Shown here: positions 44,696 to 55,865 of the stretch, piece after piece | How the letters are laid out: every line of letters begins with the position of its first letter | Numbering within the stretch: position 1 is the first letter of the stretch | Assembly (NCBI GenBank): GCA_019565575.1 | Contig: CP067379.1 | Coordinates: 310,001-374,000, forward strand | DNA from: Flavobacterium covae | Lineage (GTDB): Bacteria > Bacteroidota > Bacteroidia > Flavobacteriales > Flavobacteriaceae | Direction of reading: 5' to 3' | DNA: 64,000 nt | Program-made: the position numbers and the translations under genes | Notes under the pieces: model-generated | The model's input: only the letters and a program-made list of their open reading frames with translations | What the model was told of the DNA's origin: nothing | Databases searched by the model: none

Positions 44696-47199
44696 ATGCA
44701 AAAAAAAGTTAGTTTTTTTATAATATTGTTTTTTACATTATTTACAAACGCTCAAACCAAAGTTAGCGGCATAGTATATGATGACCAAAACTTACAATTA
44801 CCGTTTGCCAACATTTATTTTAAAGGCAATAAAACGGGTATTTCTTCTGACGTAAATGGGAGTTTCAATATTGAATCCCCAAACGATTATAAAACAATTA
44901 TTATTAAATATGCAGGCTTTGAAGATAAAGAGGTAGAACTAAACACAGCCATTATAACCAACTTAAAGGTGGTCATGTCTACAACTAAACAATTAAAGGA
45001 AGTTGTTGTAGTTGCTAAACCTAAAAAACATTTAAAAAAAGAAGAAAATCCTGCCTATAAAATCTTACAACAAATCTGGAAAAACAAAAAGAAAAACGGT
45101 TTAGTATCTTCTAAATCTTATCAATACACTAAATATACTTCAATAGCAAATGGTTTAAGCAATTTAGACAGTGTCTTTTTAAAAAGAGTCTTGGGAAATC
45201 ATTATGACAGTGTCATAAAAATTGCTGAACAAAAAAGAAATCAAACAAACTACATAATCCCCACTTATTTAAAGGAAACAAATGAGAAGGTTTATGGCGA
45301 CAATATTAACAGTAGGTATAAAGAAGTTATCGAAGGAGAACGAACTACTGGATTAGCAGACAAAGGTTTTATGATGGAAAAAATAGGCAATTTTATAAAA
45401 CCCTTTGACGTATATGATGATGATGTAGTAATACTAAACAAGGTATTTATGAGTCCTTTATCAGTACGCGGATACAGCCAATATGAATATGTTTTAAAAG
45501 ATAGCATCCAAGATGGAAACAAAAAAATATATGAAATTTTTTATTTCCCTAAAAACAATCAAGATTTGCTTTTTCAAGGATCTTTTAAAGTAAGCGATAA
45601 GAATTTTGCAATCACAGAAATCTACCTACGTAATAATCCTAAAGTAAATTTAAATTTCGAGGAGAAACCTTTCTATCGAAAAAAATTTATTCCATACAAG
45701 ATAATGACGTGTACCTTCCTGAACGCGAAACTTATGAAGGTGATTTTACTTTTTTCTCTAAAGAAGATGGAGAAAAAGGTATGTATTTGAAAAAAAATAT
45801 ACTCTACTCTGACTATATATTTAATCAAGAATTAACAACTAGTTTCTACGATCAAGTTGAAGTTCAAACAGTAGCCAATCAATTTGAAAAAGAAGATGAC
45901 TATTGGAAAAAACTTACTACTCGTGAAGCTGGAATAAACAATACAAGAAAAATCATTACAGATTTAGGAAATAACAAAAGAATAAGAAGAGTTACCAATC
46001 TAATTACAATACTTACCTCTGGTTACTTTACTGTTTTCAGAAATATACAATACGGCTCTCTATACCAAACTTTTTCAAACAACAACATAGAAGGTTTTAG
46101 ATTGAAAGCTGGCTTTAGAACATTTACAAGCCCTAATGATCTCTTTAGAGTAAACGGCTATATGGCGTATGGAACACTAGATCACGCTTTAAAATTCGGT
46201 CTTAGCACACGTTATCTACTTAACAGTAGTCCTCGTATTACATTAGGATTAGGCTTCCTAAAAGACAACCTACAACTAAGCAGTGTTGGCTTAGAAGAGT
46301 CCGAACTTATTGCAACAGGTCCTAGCACAAATGTAATTATTGCAAGAGGTGAAAATTACAGTCTAACAAATATTGAAAAAAGCGTAATAAGTACTGATTA
46401 TCAACCTCATAATAACTTAAAATTCAACTTAAGTTTGGTGCATCGTTTCATGAAATCTGCCAATATTAATAGATTTTCATTAGCATACGATTACAATGGC
46501 GAAATCAAAAACACATTAACTGATTTTGCTATCACCTGTGGTCTTTTTTATACACCTAAACGAGATGTTTATGGTTTTGGGGTAGACCAAACTTATACAG
46601 GAAAACTATATAGCACATTTGCTCTTAAATATACTCATGGTCTAAAAGGAGCATTTAACGGACAATATAATTATGACAAAATTCAGTTATTATACGAAAA
46701 ACCCTTACAATTAAGTAATTTTGGAGTACTGAGAACCACATTAGAAGGAGCTAAAGTTTTTCAAAAACTACCTCTTAATCTACTAACGCCCATTGTTGTT
46801 AATCAAGCATATTCCATTTCTCCTAACTCATTTTCTTTATTAGATTATTATGATTTAGTTACAGACCAGTATTTTTCTTTACGTTTTGAACATCATTTTA
46901 ACGGTTATCTATTCAATCGAATTCCATTGCTTAAAAAACTAAAATTAAGAGAAGTTTTATTTTACAAAACGATTTGGGGAAGTATTTCACAAAGCAACAA
47001 ATCGATCAATCAATCATCTATAAACTACAATGCTCCAACCAACGGGTATTCAGAATATGGTTTTGGAATTGAAAATATTGGCTTAGGAAATTTTAAACCT
47101 ATCCGAATTGATTTTATTTGGCGTTCAGCATTTACAGATATTAATGGTAACACTCCTCCTACTTTTGGGGTACGTTTTGGATTCTTTCCTGAATTTTAA
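44696..47199 (+). CDS. Carboxypeptidase-like regulatory domain plus DUF5686 outer-membrane protein, one frameshift
   Basis: The start MQKKVSFFIILFFTLFTNAQ is a signal peptide. Residues 20-100 form a CarboxypepD_reg-like beta-sandwich (KVSGIVYDDQNLQLPFANIY, FKGNKTGISSDVNGSFNIE). The rest is DUF5686, ending in a barrel-like strand set (PTFGVRFGFFPEF, terminal Phe). The frame breaks near 45655; one extra T joins NLNF to RGETFLSKKIYSIQDNDVYL. Corrected length is about 835 residues. DUF5686 proteins are large outer-membrane proteins of Bacteroidota with no proven role. It is downstream of pdhB but has its own upstream gap after a terminator. Confidence 0.85.
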
Positions 47200-47223
47200 T
47201 AGCTTTCGCTTTTAAATATTTAC

Positions 47224-47290
47224 AAAAAAAAAGACGTTATTTTTAGGCAAATCACAAACCAATATGGTTTGCCTAAATTAACGCCTTCCC
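47224..47290 (+). terminator. Probable terminator after the DUF5686 gene
   Basis: TTAGGCAAA ... CCAATATGG ... TTTGCCTAA makes a stem flanked by GACGTTA/TTAACGCC arms. The following T run is weak. Confidence 0.5.
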
Positions 47291-47395
47291 GACCTCCCCA
47301 ATTTAAAACATTTGTTATCTTAGTATTAGAACAACAAATATCTATTGATGCTGCAAAAGCCATTTTTTTTGCGATTAAAAAAACTTTCAGAAAAA

Positions 47396-47690
47396 TCATA
47401 CCATTTAAACTTAAAATATACTGGATTAAAAAGTAAAATTCTCGATCTGTTTTTTTCCATTTTTAAAACAACTCGAACAAACGGTTGGTATATAATCGAA
47501 ATCATCGTTAGTTCCAGCACGAAGCGCATCGAGAACCAACACCAATTTTTATTGCTTTTGTAAGATCGTGTCTAAATCAACATTATATAATTTTTCCTTT
47601 TAGTCGAAATGAAAAGATTGCGAACTTTTTGAACAGTCTCAAGGTTAAAAAAATAGTATTATGAGGAAATTTCAAAGTTTAATTGGTATT
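47396..47690. repeat. Dispersed MITE-like repeat, family A, most complete copy
   Basis: The left end TCATACCATTTAAACTT and right end AAGTTTAATTGGTATTA are imperfect inverted repeats. Inside are the CTCGATCTGTTTTTTTCC block, GCGCATCGAGAACCAACACC, and GTCGAAATGAAAAGATTGCG leading to CTTTTTGAACAGTCTCAAGG. About 295 bp. It has no credible gene. The inner part near the right end resembles an IS1182-type end (GAGACTGTTCAAAAAG on the other strand). Confidence 0.75.
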
Positions 47691-48160
47691 ACTCCAGAAA
47701 ATTTATCAAAAATTTCAGAAATTGCCATATCAGCAAACAAAAATCAAAATACATCAAACATTTAGCAGGAGTCTTTATAAATAAAAAATAATACAACAAC
47801 ATTAGCATCCAAATCAACAAAAGATATTAGAAAAGAACTGATTCAGTTAAAGGAAATTAATTATTGGACTATTGTATTTACCTGATATTTTACCTCAACA
47901 ATCTAAATCTTTTACCTTTGGAAAACATCGTCATTCTAAAAACCCTTAAAGTATTGAACTTAGAAACAAAAGAAAAAATAATCGTATATACTCAAAATGA
48001 TTTCCTTATAAAAATTATATCTCTTTTTTATATGGTCTTATTATCTTCAAAAACGTGAAATAAAAACCACATATCAACACTAATTAACTCGTTTTCAAGA
48101 CAAACAAGATACTATTTATTGAAAAACTAGTATTTCCAATTTCTATATTCCAAATTTTAA
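47691..48160. other. AT-rich region without a recognised gene
   Basis: A 34-codon frame beginning in the repeat (MRKFQSLIGITPENLSKISE) and a 64-residue frame at 47864-48058 have no recognisable family. The region looks like degraded sequence. Confidence 0.45.
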
Positions 48161-48162
48161 CG

Positions 48163-48170
48163 TACCTTTG
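48163..48170 (+). promoter_or_regulatory. Promoter -7 box (TACCTTTG) of ppa
   Basis: An exact TAnnTTTG match 28 bp before the start codon. Confidence 0.65.
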
Positions 48171-48197
48171 CACCCTCAAAATTAAATATATAAAATA

Positions 48198-48728
48198 ATG
48201 ACTACTGATAAAATCACTACATTTGACGTGTTAGTCGAAATTCCTAGAGGAAGCCGTAATAAATATGAGTATGATTTCGATTTAAAAAGAATGCGTTTTG
48301 ATCGTATGCTGTACTCTTCTATGATGTATCCAGCAGATTATGGTTTTATTCCTGAAACTCTAGCTTTAGATGGTGATCCTCTAGATGTTTTAGTTTTAGT
48401 TACTAAACCTACTTTTCCAGGTTGTGTTGTAGAAGTAAAGCCTATTGGTGTTTTCAACATGGCGGACGATAAAGGATCGGACGAAAAAATTATTTGTGTA
48501 CCTATTTCTGACCCTATTTGGAACAAATTAAATGATTTGTCTGACATAAATCCACATTTATTAAAAGAAATCGAACATTTCTTTGAGGTTTACAAAGATC
48601 TAGAAAACAAAGAAGTAGATGTGCAAGGATGGGGTGATATCAATGATGCTCAAAAACTTATAAAAGAATGTATTGATCGTTTTAATGCTTTAGAAAATAA
48701 ACCTGATGGATTATTTAGCATAAAATAG
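48198..48728 (+). CDS. ppa: Inorganic pyrophosphatase (family I)
   Basis: 176 residues. It has EIPRGSRNKYEYD, PADYGFIPETLALDGDPLDV (Asp-rich metal site), FNMADDKGSDEKIICVPISD and the C-terminal VDVQGWGD region. It hydrolyses pyrophosphate from biosynthesis, including that from ATP sulfurylase. Transcribed alone. Confidence 0.97.
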   Translation: MTTDKITTFDVLVEIPRGSRNKYEYDFDLKRMRFDRMLYSSMMYPADYGFIPETLALDGDPLDVLVLVTKPTFPGCVVEVKPIGVFNMADDKGSDEKIICVPISDPIWNKLNDLSDINPHLLKEIEHFFEVYKDLENKEVDVQGWGDINDAQKLIKECIDRFNALENKPDGLFSIK

Positions 48729-48959
48729 TTTTTATCTCTTAATTAAACTATAAACTTTTCATTACAAATAGTTAAATATTTTAAAAACTATCCAAAAAAG
48801 GAATACTTTAACATTCAGTTTTACTTCTATAAGACGATAAATTACGCTATCAGCGTTCTATCACTTTTTTAATTGAATCTGTTCAACGAAGTCAAATAAA
48901 ATGTTTACCTCCTTTTTTTGGGTAGTTTTTTTCAAATTCAATTCTCTTTAAATCCTAAA

Positions 48960-49160
48960 TTATACCATTTAAACTTAAAACATACTGGATTAAAAAATAA
49001 AATTCTCGATCTGTTTTTTTCATTTTAAAACAACTCGAACAAAGGGTTGAGTATATAATTGAAATCATCGTTAGTTCGAGCGTGGAGCGCATCGAGAACC
49101 AACACCCATTTTTATTGATTTTGTAGGATAGTGTCTAAATCAACATGCAGTTTGTCTCTC
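48960..49160. repeat. Dispersed MITE-like repeat, family A, left part
   Basis: It begins TTATACCATTTAAACTT, then the CTCGATCTGTTTTTTTC and GCGCATCGAGAACC blocks, then the start of the hairpin (CAGTTTGTCTCTCTGG). The right end is missing; the 81-bp tandem repeat begins within 40 bp. Confidence 0.7.
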
Positions 49161-49189
49161 TGGTAAGAAGGAGTCTCATCAGAATTAAA

Positions 49190-49665
49190 AAACGTTATGT
49201 TACGCTCTTTATGCGATCCCTCCTTACGTCGGGATGACAAGAACCCGAAGTAAAATGCCTTTTGATTATTCCTCCGAATGTCACACACTTTATGAGATCC
49301 TTCCTTAGATCGGGATGACAAGAACCCGAAGTAAAATGCCTCTTGATTATTCCTCCGAATGTCACACACTTTATGAAATCCTTCCTAAGATCGAGATAAC
49401 AAGAACCCGAAGTAAAATACCTCTTGATTATTCCTCCGAATGTCAAACACTTTATGAGATCCTTCCTTAGATCGGGATGACTAGAACCCGAAGTAAAATG
49501 CCTTTTGATTATTCCTCCGAATGTCACACATTTTATGAGATCCTTCCTTAGATCGGGATGACAAGAACCCGAAGTAAAATGCCTCTTGATTATTCCTCCG
49601 AATGTCACACATTTTATGAGATCCTTCCTAAGATCGGGATGACAAGAACCCGAAGTAAAAAAATG
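49190..49665. repeat. Six-copy tandem repeat, 81-bp unit
   Basis: The marker CGGGATGACAAGAACCCGAAG recurs with exact 81-bp steps (start of the GGG-equivalent at 49231, 49312, 49393, 49474, 49555, 49636). The first unit is the most diverged. Each unit contains opposing TGTCAC/GATGACA and ATCCTTCC/GGATGA-type arms, so single units can fold. Because 81 is a multiple of three, one minus-strand frame stays open for 137 codons; this looks like a by-product. It lies upstream of vgrG. Confidence 0.9.
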
Positions 49666-49805
49666 CTATAAAAAAAGGAATCTACGTCTATTAAAAATAA
49701 AAAAATCAAATATTATATGTTTTTTATATATTTGAATAATAAAAAAATAACATAAATATTACAAAAAAAACAAATTAAATAAATTGTAACAAATAACTAA
49801 ACTAT
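49666..49805 (+). promoter_or_regulatory. vgrG upstream region
   Basis: Very AT-rich. TATATTTG at about 49727-49734 fits the TAnnTTTG -7 consensus, 72 bp before the vgrG ATG. No other structure is seen. Confidence 0.45.
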
Positions 49806-51725
49806 ATGGATACTTATAACAGTGACTACGGAAGACTCAATCATCCTGACGACATAGCACAATACGCCTCATTACGTTCCTTTAAAGACTTTTTAGCCGA
49901 CAAATCAAGTCCATTAGTCTACTGCACCCTTACCATAGAAGGCAAATCCTTCCTAGAAAAATCCCATTTTAACCTACAGTTCCATCAAAAAACCAACGAA
50001 CACGACACCTTTACCCTAGATACCCGTGCCGATTCCCTAGACAATGAAGATGCCTACATCATGGAAAATTCTAAAAATTATCTAGGAAAAACCATACACA
50101 TCCACCTGCACCGATTTGGAGAAATAAAACAAACCTTTACAGGCATTATAACCCATTTAAACCTTTTAAAAAAAGACGGTTACGGTAGGCTATATATTAC
50201 AGGACACGCTCCTACCATTATGTTAGAGCAAGGACTTGAATCCCAAAGTTTTGAAAACAAAACCCTAGAAGAAATCTTTCAAGACATAACCGCCCAATAC
50301 CCCAAAGACACCCTTCATACCATTGTCCGAAACAACAACACCCAAAATGTGTTGCCTTACACCGTACAATACAACCAAACAGATTATCAATTTTTACAAC
50401 AACTTGCCATACGCTATGGCGAATACCTGTATTACAACGGACAGAGCCTAGTATTAGGCAACAAAGTAGGCCCTAAAATCATAAACCTAGACGAAAGTGT
50501 AGACCTAGTACACGTATCCTTTGAAATATCAGTAAAACCACAACAATTTACCTACACCACCTACGATGTAGAATCAGGCACCAGCCTACAACGAGATAGC
50601 GCCTCGGCTCAATTACAAAACAAAGTCAACCCCTATCAACAAGTAGCCCTAAAAGCCTCAAAAAACGTATTCCATAAAAAACCCAATAAACTCCACAACC
50701 CCACGGGTATCAACAACCGAACCGATAGAGAGTTACAAGATGCCGTACGAAAACAAAAAGAACTCAGAGAAAACCTGATGATCGTAAAAGGCAAAAGCAA
50801 AGACCCCCAACTCAAACAAGGCGATCTAACCAAACTAGTTGATATAAACGACCGCCCTATGGAAACCTATCGCATCATAGAAATTCAACATTTTCATGAT
50901 GGCAATAGCTATTACAACGAGTTCGTAGCCATTCCCGATTTATGGACCCCTCCTTATTTTGACGACAACACCTATCCTAATTGCGAAGAACAAACCGCAC
51001 GGGTAGTAGACAACAACGATCCTATGAGCATGGGGCGTGTACGCGTACAATTTCCATGGCAAGAAAGAAAAAACCAAAAAACCCCATGGATTCGCCTAAT
51101 ACAACCCCACTCAGGAGCAGGCAAAGGATTTCATTTTATCCCCGAAATAGGCGAAGAAGTCCTTGTAGGTTTTGAAAGCGGCAATGCAGAAAAACCTTTT
51201 GTACTAGGCACTCATTATAACGGAAGCGAAACCAGTGGGTACCATACTAGCGGCAATGATGTAAAAGCCATAAAAACCCGTAGCGGTATAGAAACCCTTG
51301 CAAACGATGCCGAAGGAAGCTGGAAACAAAGCACCCCAGATGGTAACTACTTACAATTTGATGGACAAGGCAATGCTACACTTAATATCCCTAAAAACTT
51401 TAATATAATGGTAGGTAATGATGTTACGATAACTATAGGAGGGAATTTGTATAAACTGGTAGCATTGAACGAAAATGATACCATAAGTGGTACATCTACA
51501 GAAAGTATAGGAGGTCTAAAAAACACGTATATAGGAATGGATATGATGACTCATGTAACGGGTAAATTAGTAGAGGTCATTCAAGGAGATGTGCATACCG
51601 AATCTAAAAAGGAAAGAAATGAAGTAGCGGCAGGAAAAGCAATAAGTAAAAGCGAACAAAACACGGAACTACACAGCGACGCTGGGTTAAGAAAGAATGC
51701 TGCTGAAAAAACCAATACCCATTAA
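49806..51725 (+). CDS. vgrG: Type VI secretion system spike protein VgrG
   Basis: 639 residues. The N-terminal half is the gp27-like hub (LVYCTLTIEGKSF, FHQKTNEHDTFTLDTR, YTVQYNQTDYQFLQQLAIRY, GEYLYYNGQSLVLG). About residues 395-480 form the gp5 OB-fold (ARVVDNNDPMSMGRVRVQFP, WIRLIQPHSGAGKGFHFIPE, GEEVLVGFESGNAEKPFVLG). A short beta-helix/needle follows (NGSETS ... VGNDVTITIGGN). This is the pattern of Bacteroidota T6SS spikes. Two bases separate it from the effector gene, so the effector is its likely cargo. Other T6SS structural genes are not in the window. Codon and base use are richer in C than neighbours. Confidence 0.95.
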   Translation: MDTYNSDYGRLNHPDDIAQYASLRSFKDFLADKSSPLVYCTLTIEGKSFLEKSHFNLQFHQKTNEHDTFTLDTRADSLDNEDAYIMENSKNYLGKTIHIHLHRFGEIKQTFTGIITHLNLLKKDGYGRLYITGHAPTIMLEQGLESQSFENKTLEEIFQDITAQYPKDTLHTIVRNNNTQNVLPYTVQYNQTDYQFLQQLAIRYGEYLYYNGQSLVLGNKVGPKIINLDESVDLVHVSFEISVKPQQFTYTTYDVESGTSLQRDSASAQLQNKVNPYQQVALKASKNVFHKKPNKLHNPTGINNRTDRELQDAVRKQKELRENLMIVKGKSKDPQLKQGDLTKLVDINDRPMETYRIIEIQHFHDGNSYYNEFVAIPDLWTPPYFDDNTYPNCEEQTARVVDNNDPMSMGRVRVQFPWQERKNQKTPWIRLIQPHSGAGKGFHFIPEIGEEVLVGFESGNAEKPFVLGTHYNGSETSGYHTSGNDVKAIKTRSGIETLANDAEGSWKQSTPDGNYLQFDGQGNATLNIPKNFNIMVGNDVTITIGGNLYKLVALNENDTISGTSTESIGGLKNTYIGMDMMTHVTGKLVEVIQGDVHTESKKERNEVAAGKAISKSEQNTELHSDAGLRKNAAEKTNTH

Positions 51726-51727
51726 TT

Positions 51728-53775
51728 ATGTCAAGAACAAGAATTGTAGGCGGTAATCTAATTAAGATTACGGGCGGCACCTATAGGATATTTGCAAAAG
51801 AAGGTATAGAGTTTCACTCTAACGGTAAAATTATAGAAAACGCAAAAGAAGGTACAGTATATGGAGACCCCCAACAACCTCCTAAATTAGAAATAGAATC
51901 CAGTATATTTCCTGCTTGTATACATTTTTATCGTTCAAAACTGCATTCAGAGGGAAAATATGGCAACAAAGACTTGTTTTATAAAGGAGAATTTGGCTTT
52001 GACAAATTTGAGAGCCAAGTATGTGCAGAGGGTACTTATTCAGACTATCAGCCTTTACTACATACTGTTCCTAAAGAGGAACTTGTAAAAGACGAAAAAA
52101 TACACCTGAGTGCCTACGCCAGTATGTATCCGCCAGGTGTAGAAGGCAATCAAGACAACAAAAAAGTACGATAACTGTATATGTACTAGCAAAAGAATCC
52201 AAAACAAAACTAAAAAATGCTAGCAAAGTACGCTTTAGCAGTTCAAACCCTACTGCCATAAAAATAGTAGGAAATGACACCCTGACCCTTACAATAAATG
52301 ATGTTAGCCCACAAGCCTTAACGCTTGAGTGTTTACAACCTTTTGATAAAGATGTGGTTATCACCGCTATTGCAGAAGGCGATGTTTTTGTATTAGGACA
52401 GTTAATTATAAAGGCAAATGCTAAACGGTATAGTACCATTATACAACCTGTAGAAATTGTTTTTTCAAGCCAAGAAAATCTAAATGTTGTTAGCATACCC
52501 AATGCCCCACTTTTTAAAGAACTGGAAAAAAAGTTTAACAACAACTCTTTTAACCAAGCTTATATTTATGGCGAGTTAGCCCCCCAAACCCAAAAAATTA
52601 TAGTTAACAAAAAGGATTTTATGGATAAAGGGCATTTGTTTGAATTGAATGATTTGATGTATGTAAAAAGAAAAAAAGGATGATGATTCAACCAAAGATT
52701 TTAACAAATTAATCGAATCAAAATATACCTATGCTTTAAAAAAAATGGGAGCAGGTAATCCAGCTGAATTAGAAATACAAATAAAACGGCAGGAACAAAA
52801 ATTATTAGCAACTTTTGATAAAGAATTTGATTATAAATTAGGCAAAGATTTAGTGTATGCACAAAAAAAACACCAAGAAAAAATTGTTACTAAAGCTTGG
52901 AACCACCCTAAGGTACAAGCTGAGTATAGTAAGTATCTAGAACTAAAACAACAATACAATCAAAATGGCGGAACGTTACCTCTTAACAAACACAATACCC
53001 TTCATTTGTTTTATAGTAAAGATATACACGGCGGGGGCGATAACAGCACAGCAGAGGCTGATAGTTCAGGGCAAATGATTATCGATACCGTTCATGCGTA
53101 TTCAGCACTTGGTTCAGGAGTGTGTTATATTTTTGATTCAGGACTTAAAGCCACTGATAATATTACGACGATACTGCACGAGCTAGGACATAGTTTAGGA
53201 TTGGAACATTCGTTTGAAAAATCGCTTGGAAACTATGAAAAAGAATCAACAACAAACGATATAAAGAAGATATTGAAACTGAAATTAAAGAGTTAGAAAA
53301 TAAATTAAAAAACATAGATGAGCCCAGACCGTTACTAATTGGCATTAATTGTAATCACATATATAACACTATAAAGAAATCAATTGAAGCGAAATTAACT
53401 GAATCATATTTTGAAAATAACTTTCTAAAAGCTATATTAGGGAATCCACAGGGAGCATTAGTATCAGAACAAAACCATCAGTTTTATTTAGGTTCAAATC
53501 AAAAATCGAGTGCAACACAAGCGCAAACCAAAGAGGAGTTAAAAAATAAACTTAAAGTCTTAAAAGCCGAAAAAGAAACAGCTGATAGTTTAGTTGTTTA
53601 TCCCAACTGGAAAAGCCAATCAGAAACCTTAGATAACTATATGGATTATTACCAAAAAGAAAATTCATCGGATATTAACCCTGATTTTGAACGCAAATCT
53701 TATACCCAAAAACAATGGAGTATCATGCAAGAAAAAGGTGAAAGTATTTCGGTTTTAAAACCTACAAACCAATGA
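51728..53775 (+). CDS. T6SS effector, metzincin-like zinc metalloprotease, three frameshifts
   Basis: It starts at ATG 51728 (MSRTRIVGGNLIKITGGTYR), the N-terminal sequence style of VgrG-linked Bacteroidota T6SS cargo. Breaks at 52160-52165 (A short), 52671-52677 (A extra) and 53263-53265 (A short) hide one protein of about 682 residues. A zinc motif HELGHSLGLEH (HExxHxxGxxH) is encoded from 53177. About 130 residues later DNYMDYYQ fits the metzincin Met-turn. The central part (TITVYVLAKES ... PVEIVFSSQEN) looks like beta-sandwich repeats. It probably cleaves a periplasmic or surface substrate of a rival cell. The stop overlaps the next gene's start (ATGA), the usual effector-immunity coupling. 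Confidence 0.82.
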
Positions 53776-54397
53776 GAAAAATTATTACGTTATTAACTTT
53801 TAGTATATTATTTTCCTGTAGTAAAAGTACTTATTATGTTTTTGAAGAAACCAAAAGTAATCCGAATGAAAATAAAAAAAGTATAACTAGCTATTGTGTT
53901 CTAGAAATCACAACTAAAAAGAGGTGATTTTTAGAGGAGCCTCTGATCATTATATAGAAAATGAAAAAGAACACTATATATATACATATATAGTGACAAA
54001 GAAAGTTCATTTATTGATAATGAATATGTGATTTTTTGTAGAACCCCTACAGTTTTTTACTTTGTTCCAGATAAGTTATATATTGATAAAAGAAAAAAGT
54101 TTGATAATGGTATGATAAATGATTTGGCACACTGGGAAAAACATAAAAACATCTTTTTTTCATCAAAACAAAAAAAAAGATACTTTAACATACTTAGACA
54201 TTCAAGATGTGAAGAATTTTATAAAAAATGATAAAGGTTTTCAAGATGCTAATATATCTTGGTTTCCACCATATCTTAAAAAAGTAAAAAAAATAGATTA
54301 CAAAAAGTTTATTGAGTATTCAAAAAAATTAGAAGGTTTAAATTTAAAAAAACCAACATCCAAAGATTTAAGTAGAAACTTTCAGGAAAAGTATTAA
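53772..54397 (+). CDS. Immunity lipoprotein I0 (cognate candidate), frameshifted
   Basis: It starts at ATG 53772, overlapping the effector stop. Signal MRKIITLLTFSILFSC with lipobox Cys, then SKSTYYVFEE. The frame breaks after EITTKK near 53918-53922 (five A), again within the TA-rich stretch near 53980, and in the A9 run near 54175; corrected segments read EVIFRGAS, IYSDKESSFIDNEYVIFCR, and DIQDVKNFIKNDKGFQDANI, then SWFPPYLKKVKKIDYKKF. It may extend past 54397 if the ACTTTCAGG stretch is a T short. A periplasm-facing lipoprotein next to a T6SS protease is the expected immunity protein. It is the most diverged member of the array. Confidence 0.65.
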
Positions 54398-54417
54398 AAC
54401 AATTACCATATAAACGA

Positions 54418-54854
54418 GATTATTGGACAATACTTATATACTGCCATAAAAAACTAGTGAAGAAAAACATAATAATATTTTTTTTGAAAACAACTTTATA
54501 GGTGCCATTTTAGGTAACTCACAAACACAAGGCGCATTAATATCCGAAGAAAACCATCAGTTTTATTTAGATTCAAGTCAAGAATTGAGTGCAACACAAG
54601 CGCAAACCAAAGAGGAATTAAAAAATAAACTTAAAGTTTTAAAAACAGAAAAAGAAACGGCTGATGATTTAGTCGTTTATCCTAACTGGAAAACCCAATC
54701 AGAAACCTTAGACAACTATATGGATTATTACCAAAAAGCAAATTCATCGGATATTAACCCCGATTTTGAACGCAAATCCTATACCCAAAAACAATGGCGC
54801 ATCATGCAAGAAAAAGGCGTTGAAATTACCGTTTTAAAAACTATAACACAATGA
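54418..54854 (+). pseudogene. Orphan effector C-terminal tail 1
   Basis: Starting in FFENNFIGAILGNSQTQGAL and ending VLKTITQ-stop, this matches the last ~140 residues of the effector (after the zinc-helix), including the Met-turn segment DNYMDYYQKANSSD. There is no N-terminal domain and no zinc motif. The stop overlaps the next lipoprotein start (ATGA). It looks like a displaced 3' end left by duplication. Confidence 0.8.
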
Positions 54855-55518
54855 GAAAAATTGTTGTATTACTTACTTTTATGACATTAATAGCTTGTGG
54901 CAAAAGCACGTATTATGTATATGAAAAATACAAATATGATCCAGATTTTAGAGTAAACTATTTACATAGTTATTGCGCCCTAGAAATCACACCTAAAAAG
55001 AGGTGATTTTTAGAGGCGCATCTAATGAGTATTATATTTATGATAAACAAACCACTTATTTTGATGATAATAGTAGTGAATATATATATATATATAGCGA
55101 TAAAGAAGCATCTTATATAAGTGAATATGGTATAGATTTTTGTAGAAGACCTTCTTATTGTGATTATTTTTCACCTAGTGTTTATGAAGTAGAAACGAAT
55201 AAATACGTATTTAAACCAGGACCTATTAACGAATTTTATAATTCAAAAAATTGGGATAAAGAATATATATCCTATATGTATAGAGATGCTAAAACGGATA
55301 CCCTTTTTGCATTAAATAATAATATGATGAAAAATTTTATTAAAGAAGATATAGGTTTTAAATACGCTAACATCCCTTGGTTTCCACCTTATTTAGTGAA
55401 AGTAAAAAAGATAGACTATAATAAATTTAAAAGGAAATGTCGTAGGTTAAAATACGCACATTTTAAAGATCCTAGAAAATTTACGGGCAAAGTATTACAC
55501 GTTGATAAACCGTATTAA
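54851..55518 (+). CDS. Immunity lipoprotein I1, frame change at A5G
   Basis: Signal MRKIVVLLTFMTLIAC then GKSTYYVYEKYKYDPDF. The frame ends at TGA after EITPKKR; shifting back by one base at CCTAAAAAGAGGTGA continues EVIFRGASNEYYIYD through to KVLHVDKPY at 55518. The second part could also start at the GTG that overlaps the TGA (GTGA), giving a 171-residue protein without signal. Full product is about 222 residues. C-terminal part conserved among copies: YANIPWFPPYLVKVKKIDYN. Confidence 0.7.
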
Positions 55519-55865
55519 CCTTAAAAAATCCTAAAAATGAAGGCGCATTAATATCCGAAGAAAAGCATCAGTTTTATTTAGGTTCAAGTCAAGAATTGAG
55601 TGCAACACAAGCGCAAACCAAAGAGGAATTAAAAAATAAACTTAAAGTTTTAAAAACAGAAAAAGAAACGGCTGATGGTTTAGTCGTTTATCCTAACTGG
55701 AAAACCCAATCAGAAACCTTAGACAACTATATGGATTATTACCAAAAAGCAAATTCATCGGATATTAACCCCGATTTTGAACGCAAATCCTATACCCAAA
55801 AACAATGGCGCATCATGCAAGAAAAAGGCGTTGAAATTACCGTTTTAAAAACTATAACACAATGA
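55519..55865 (+). pseudogene. Orphan effector C-terminal tail 2
   Basis: It reads LKNPKNEGALISEEKHQFYL, then the conserved tail (KEELKNKLKVLKTEKETADG, DNYMDYYQKANSSDINPDFE) to VLKTITQ-stop. It starts directly after the I1 stop, so even the ~20 residues before the conserved core are shared. It lacks the zinc motif. Confidence 0.8.

Noticed and set aside
47345-47563. Small genes inside the family A repeat
   Set aside because: Open frames are not conserved between copies of the repeat.
49195-49608. 137-residue minus-strand frame with repeated CVTFGGIIKRHFTSG units as a repeat protein
   Set aside because: The frame is open only because the 81-bp tandem repeat is a multiple of three; there is no signal, promoter or recognisable family, and the overlapping frame is also open.
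49190-49665. CRISPR array
   Set aside because: The whole 81-bp unit is conserved; there are no unique spacers and no cas genes.
51728-53775. Rhs or polymorphic-toxin system of the RHS-repeat type
   Set aside because: No YD/RHS repeats; the large protein is a VgrG-linked protease, so only the orphan-tail layout is similar.
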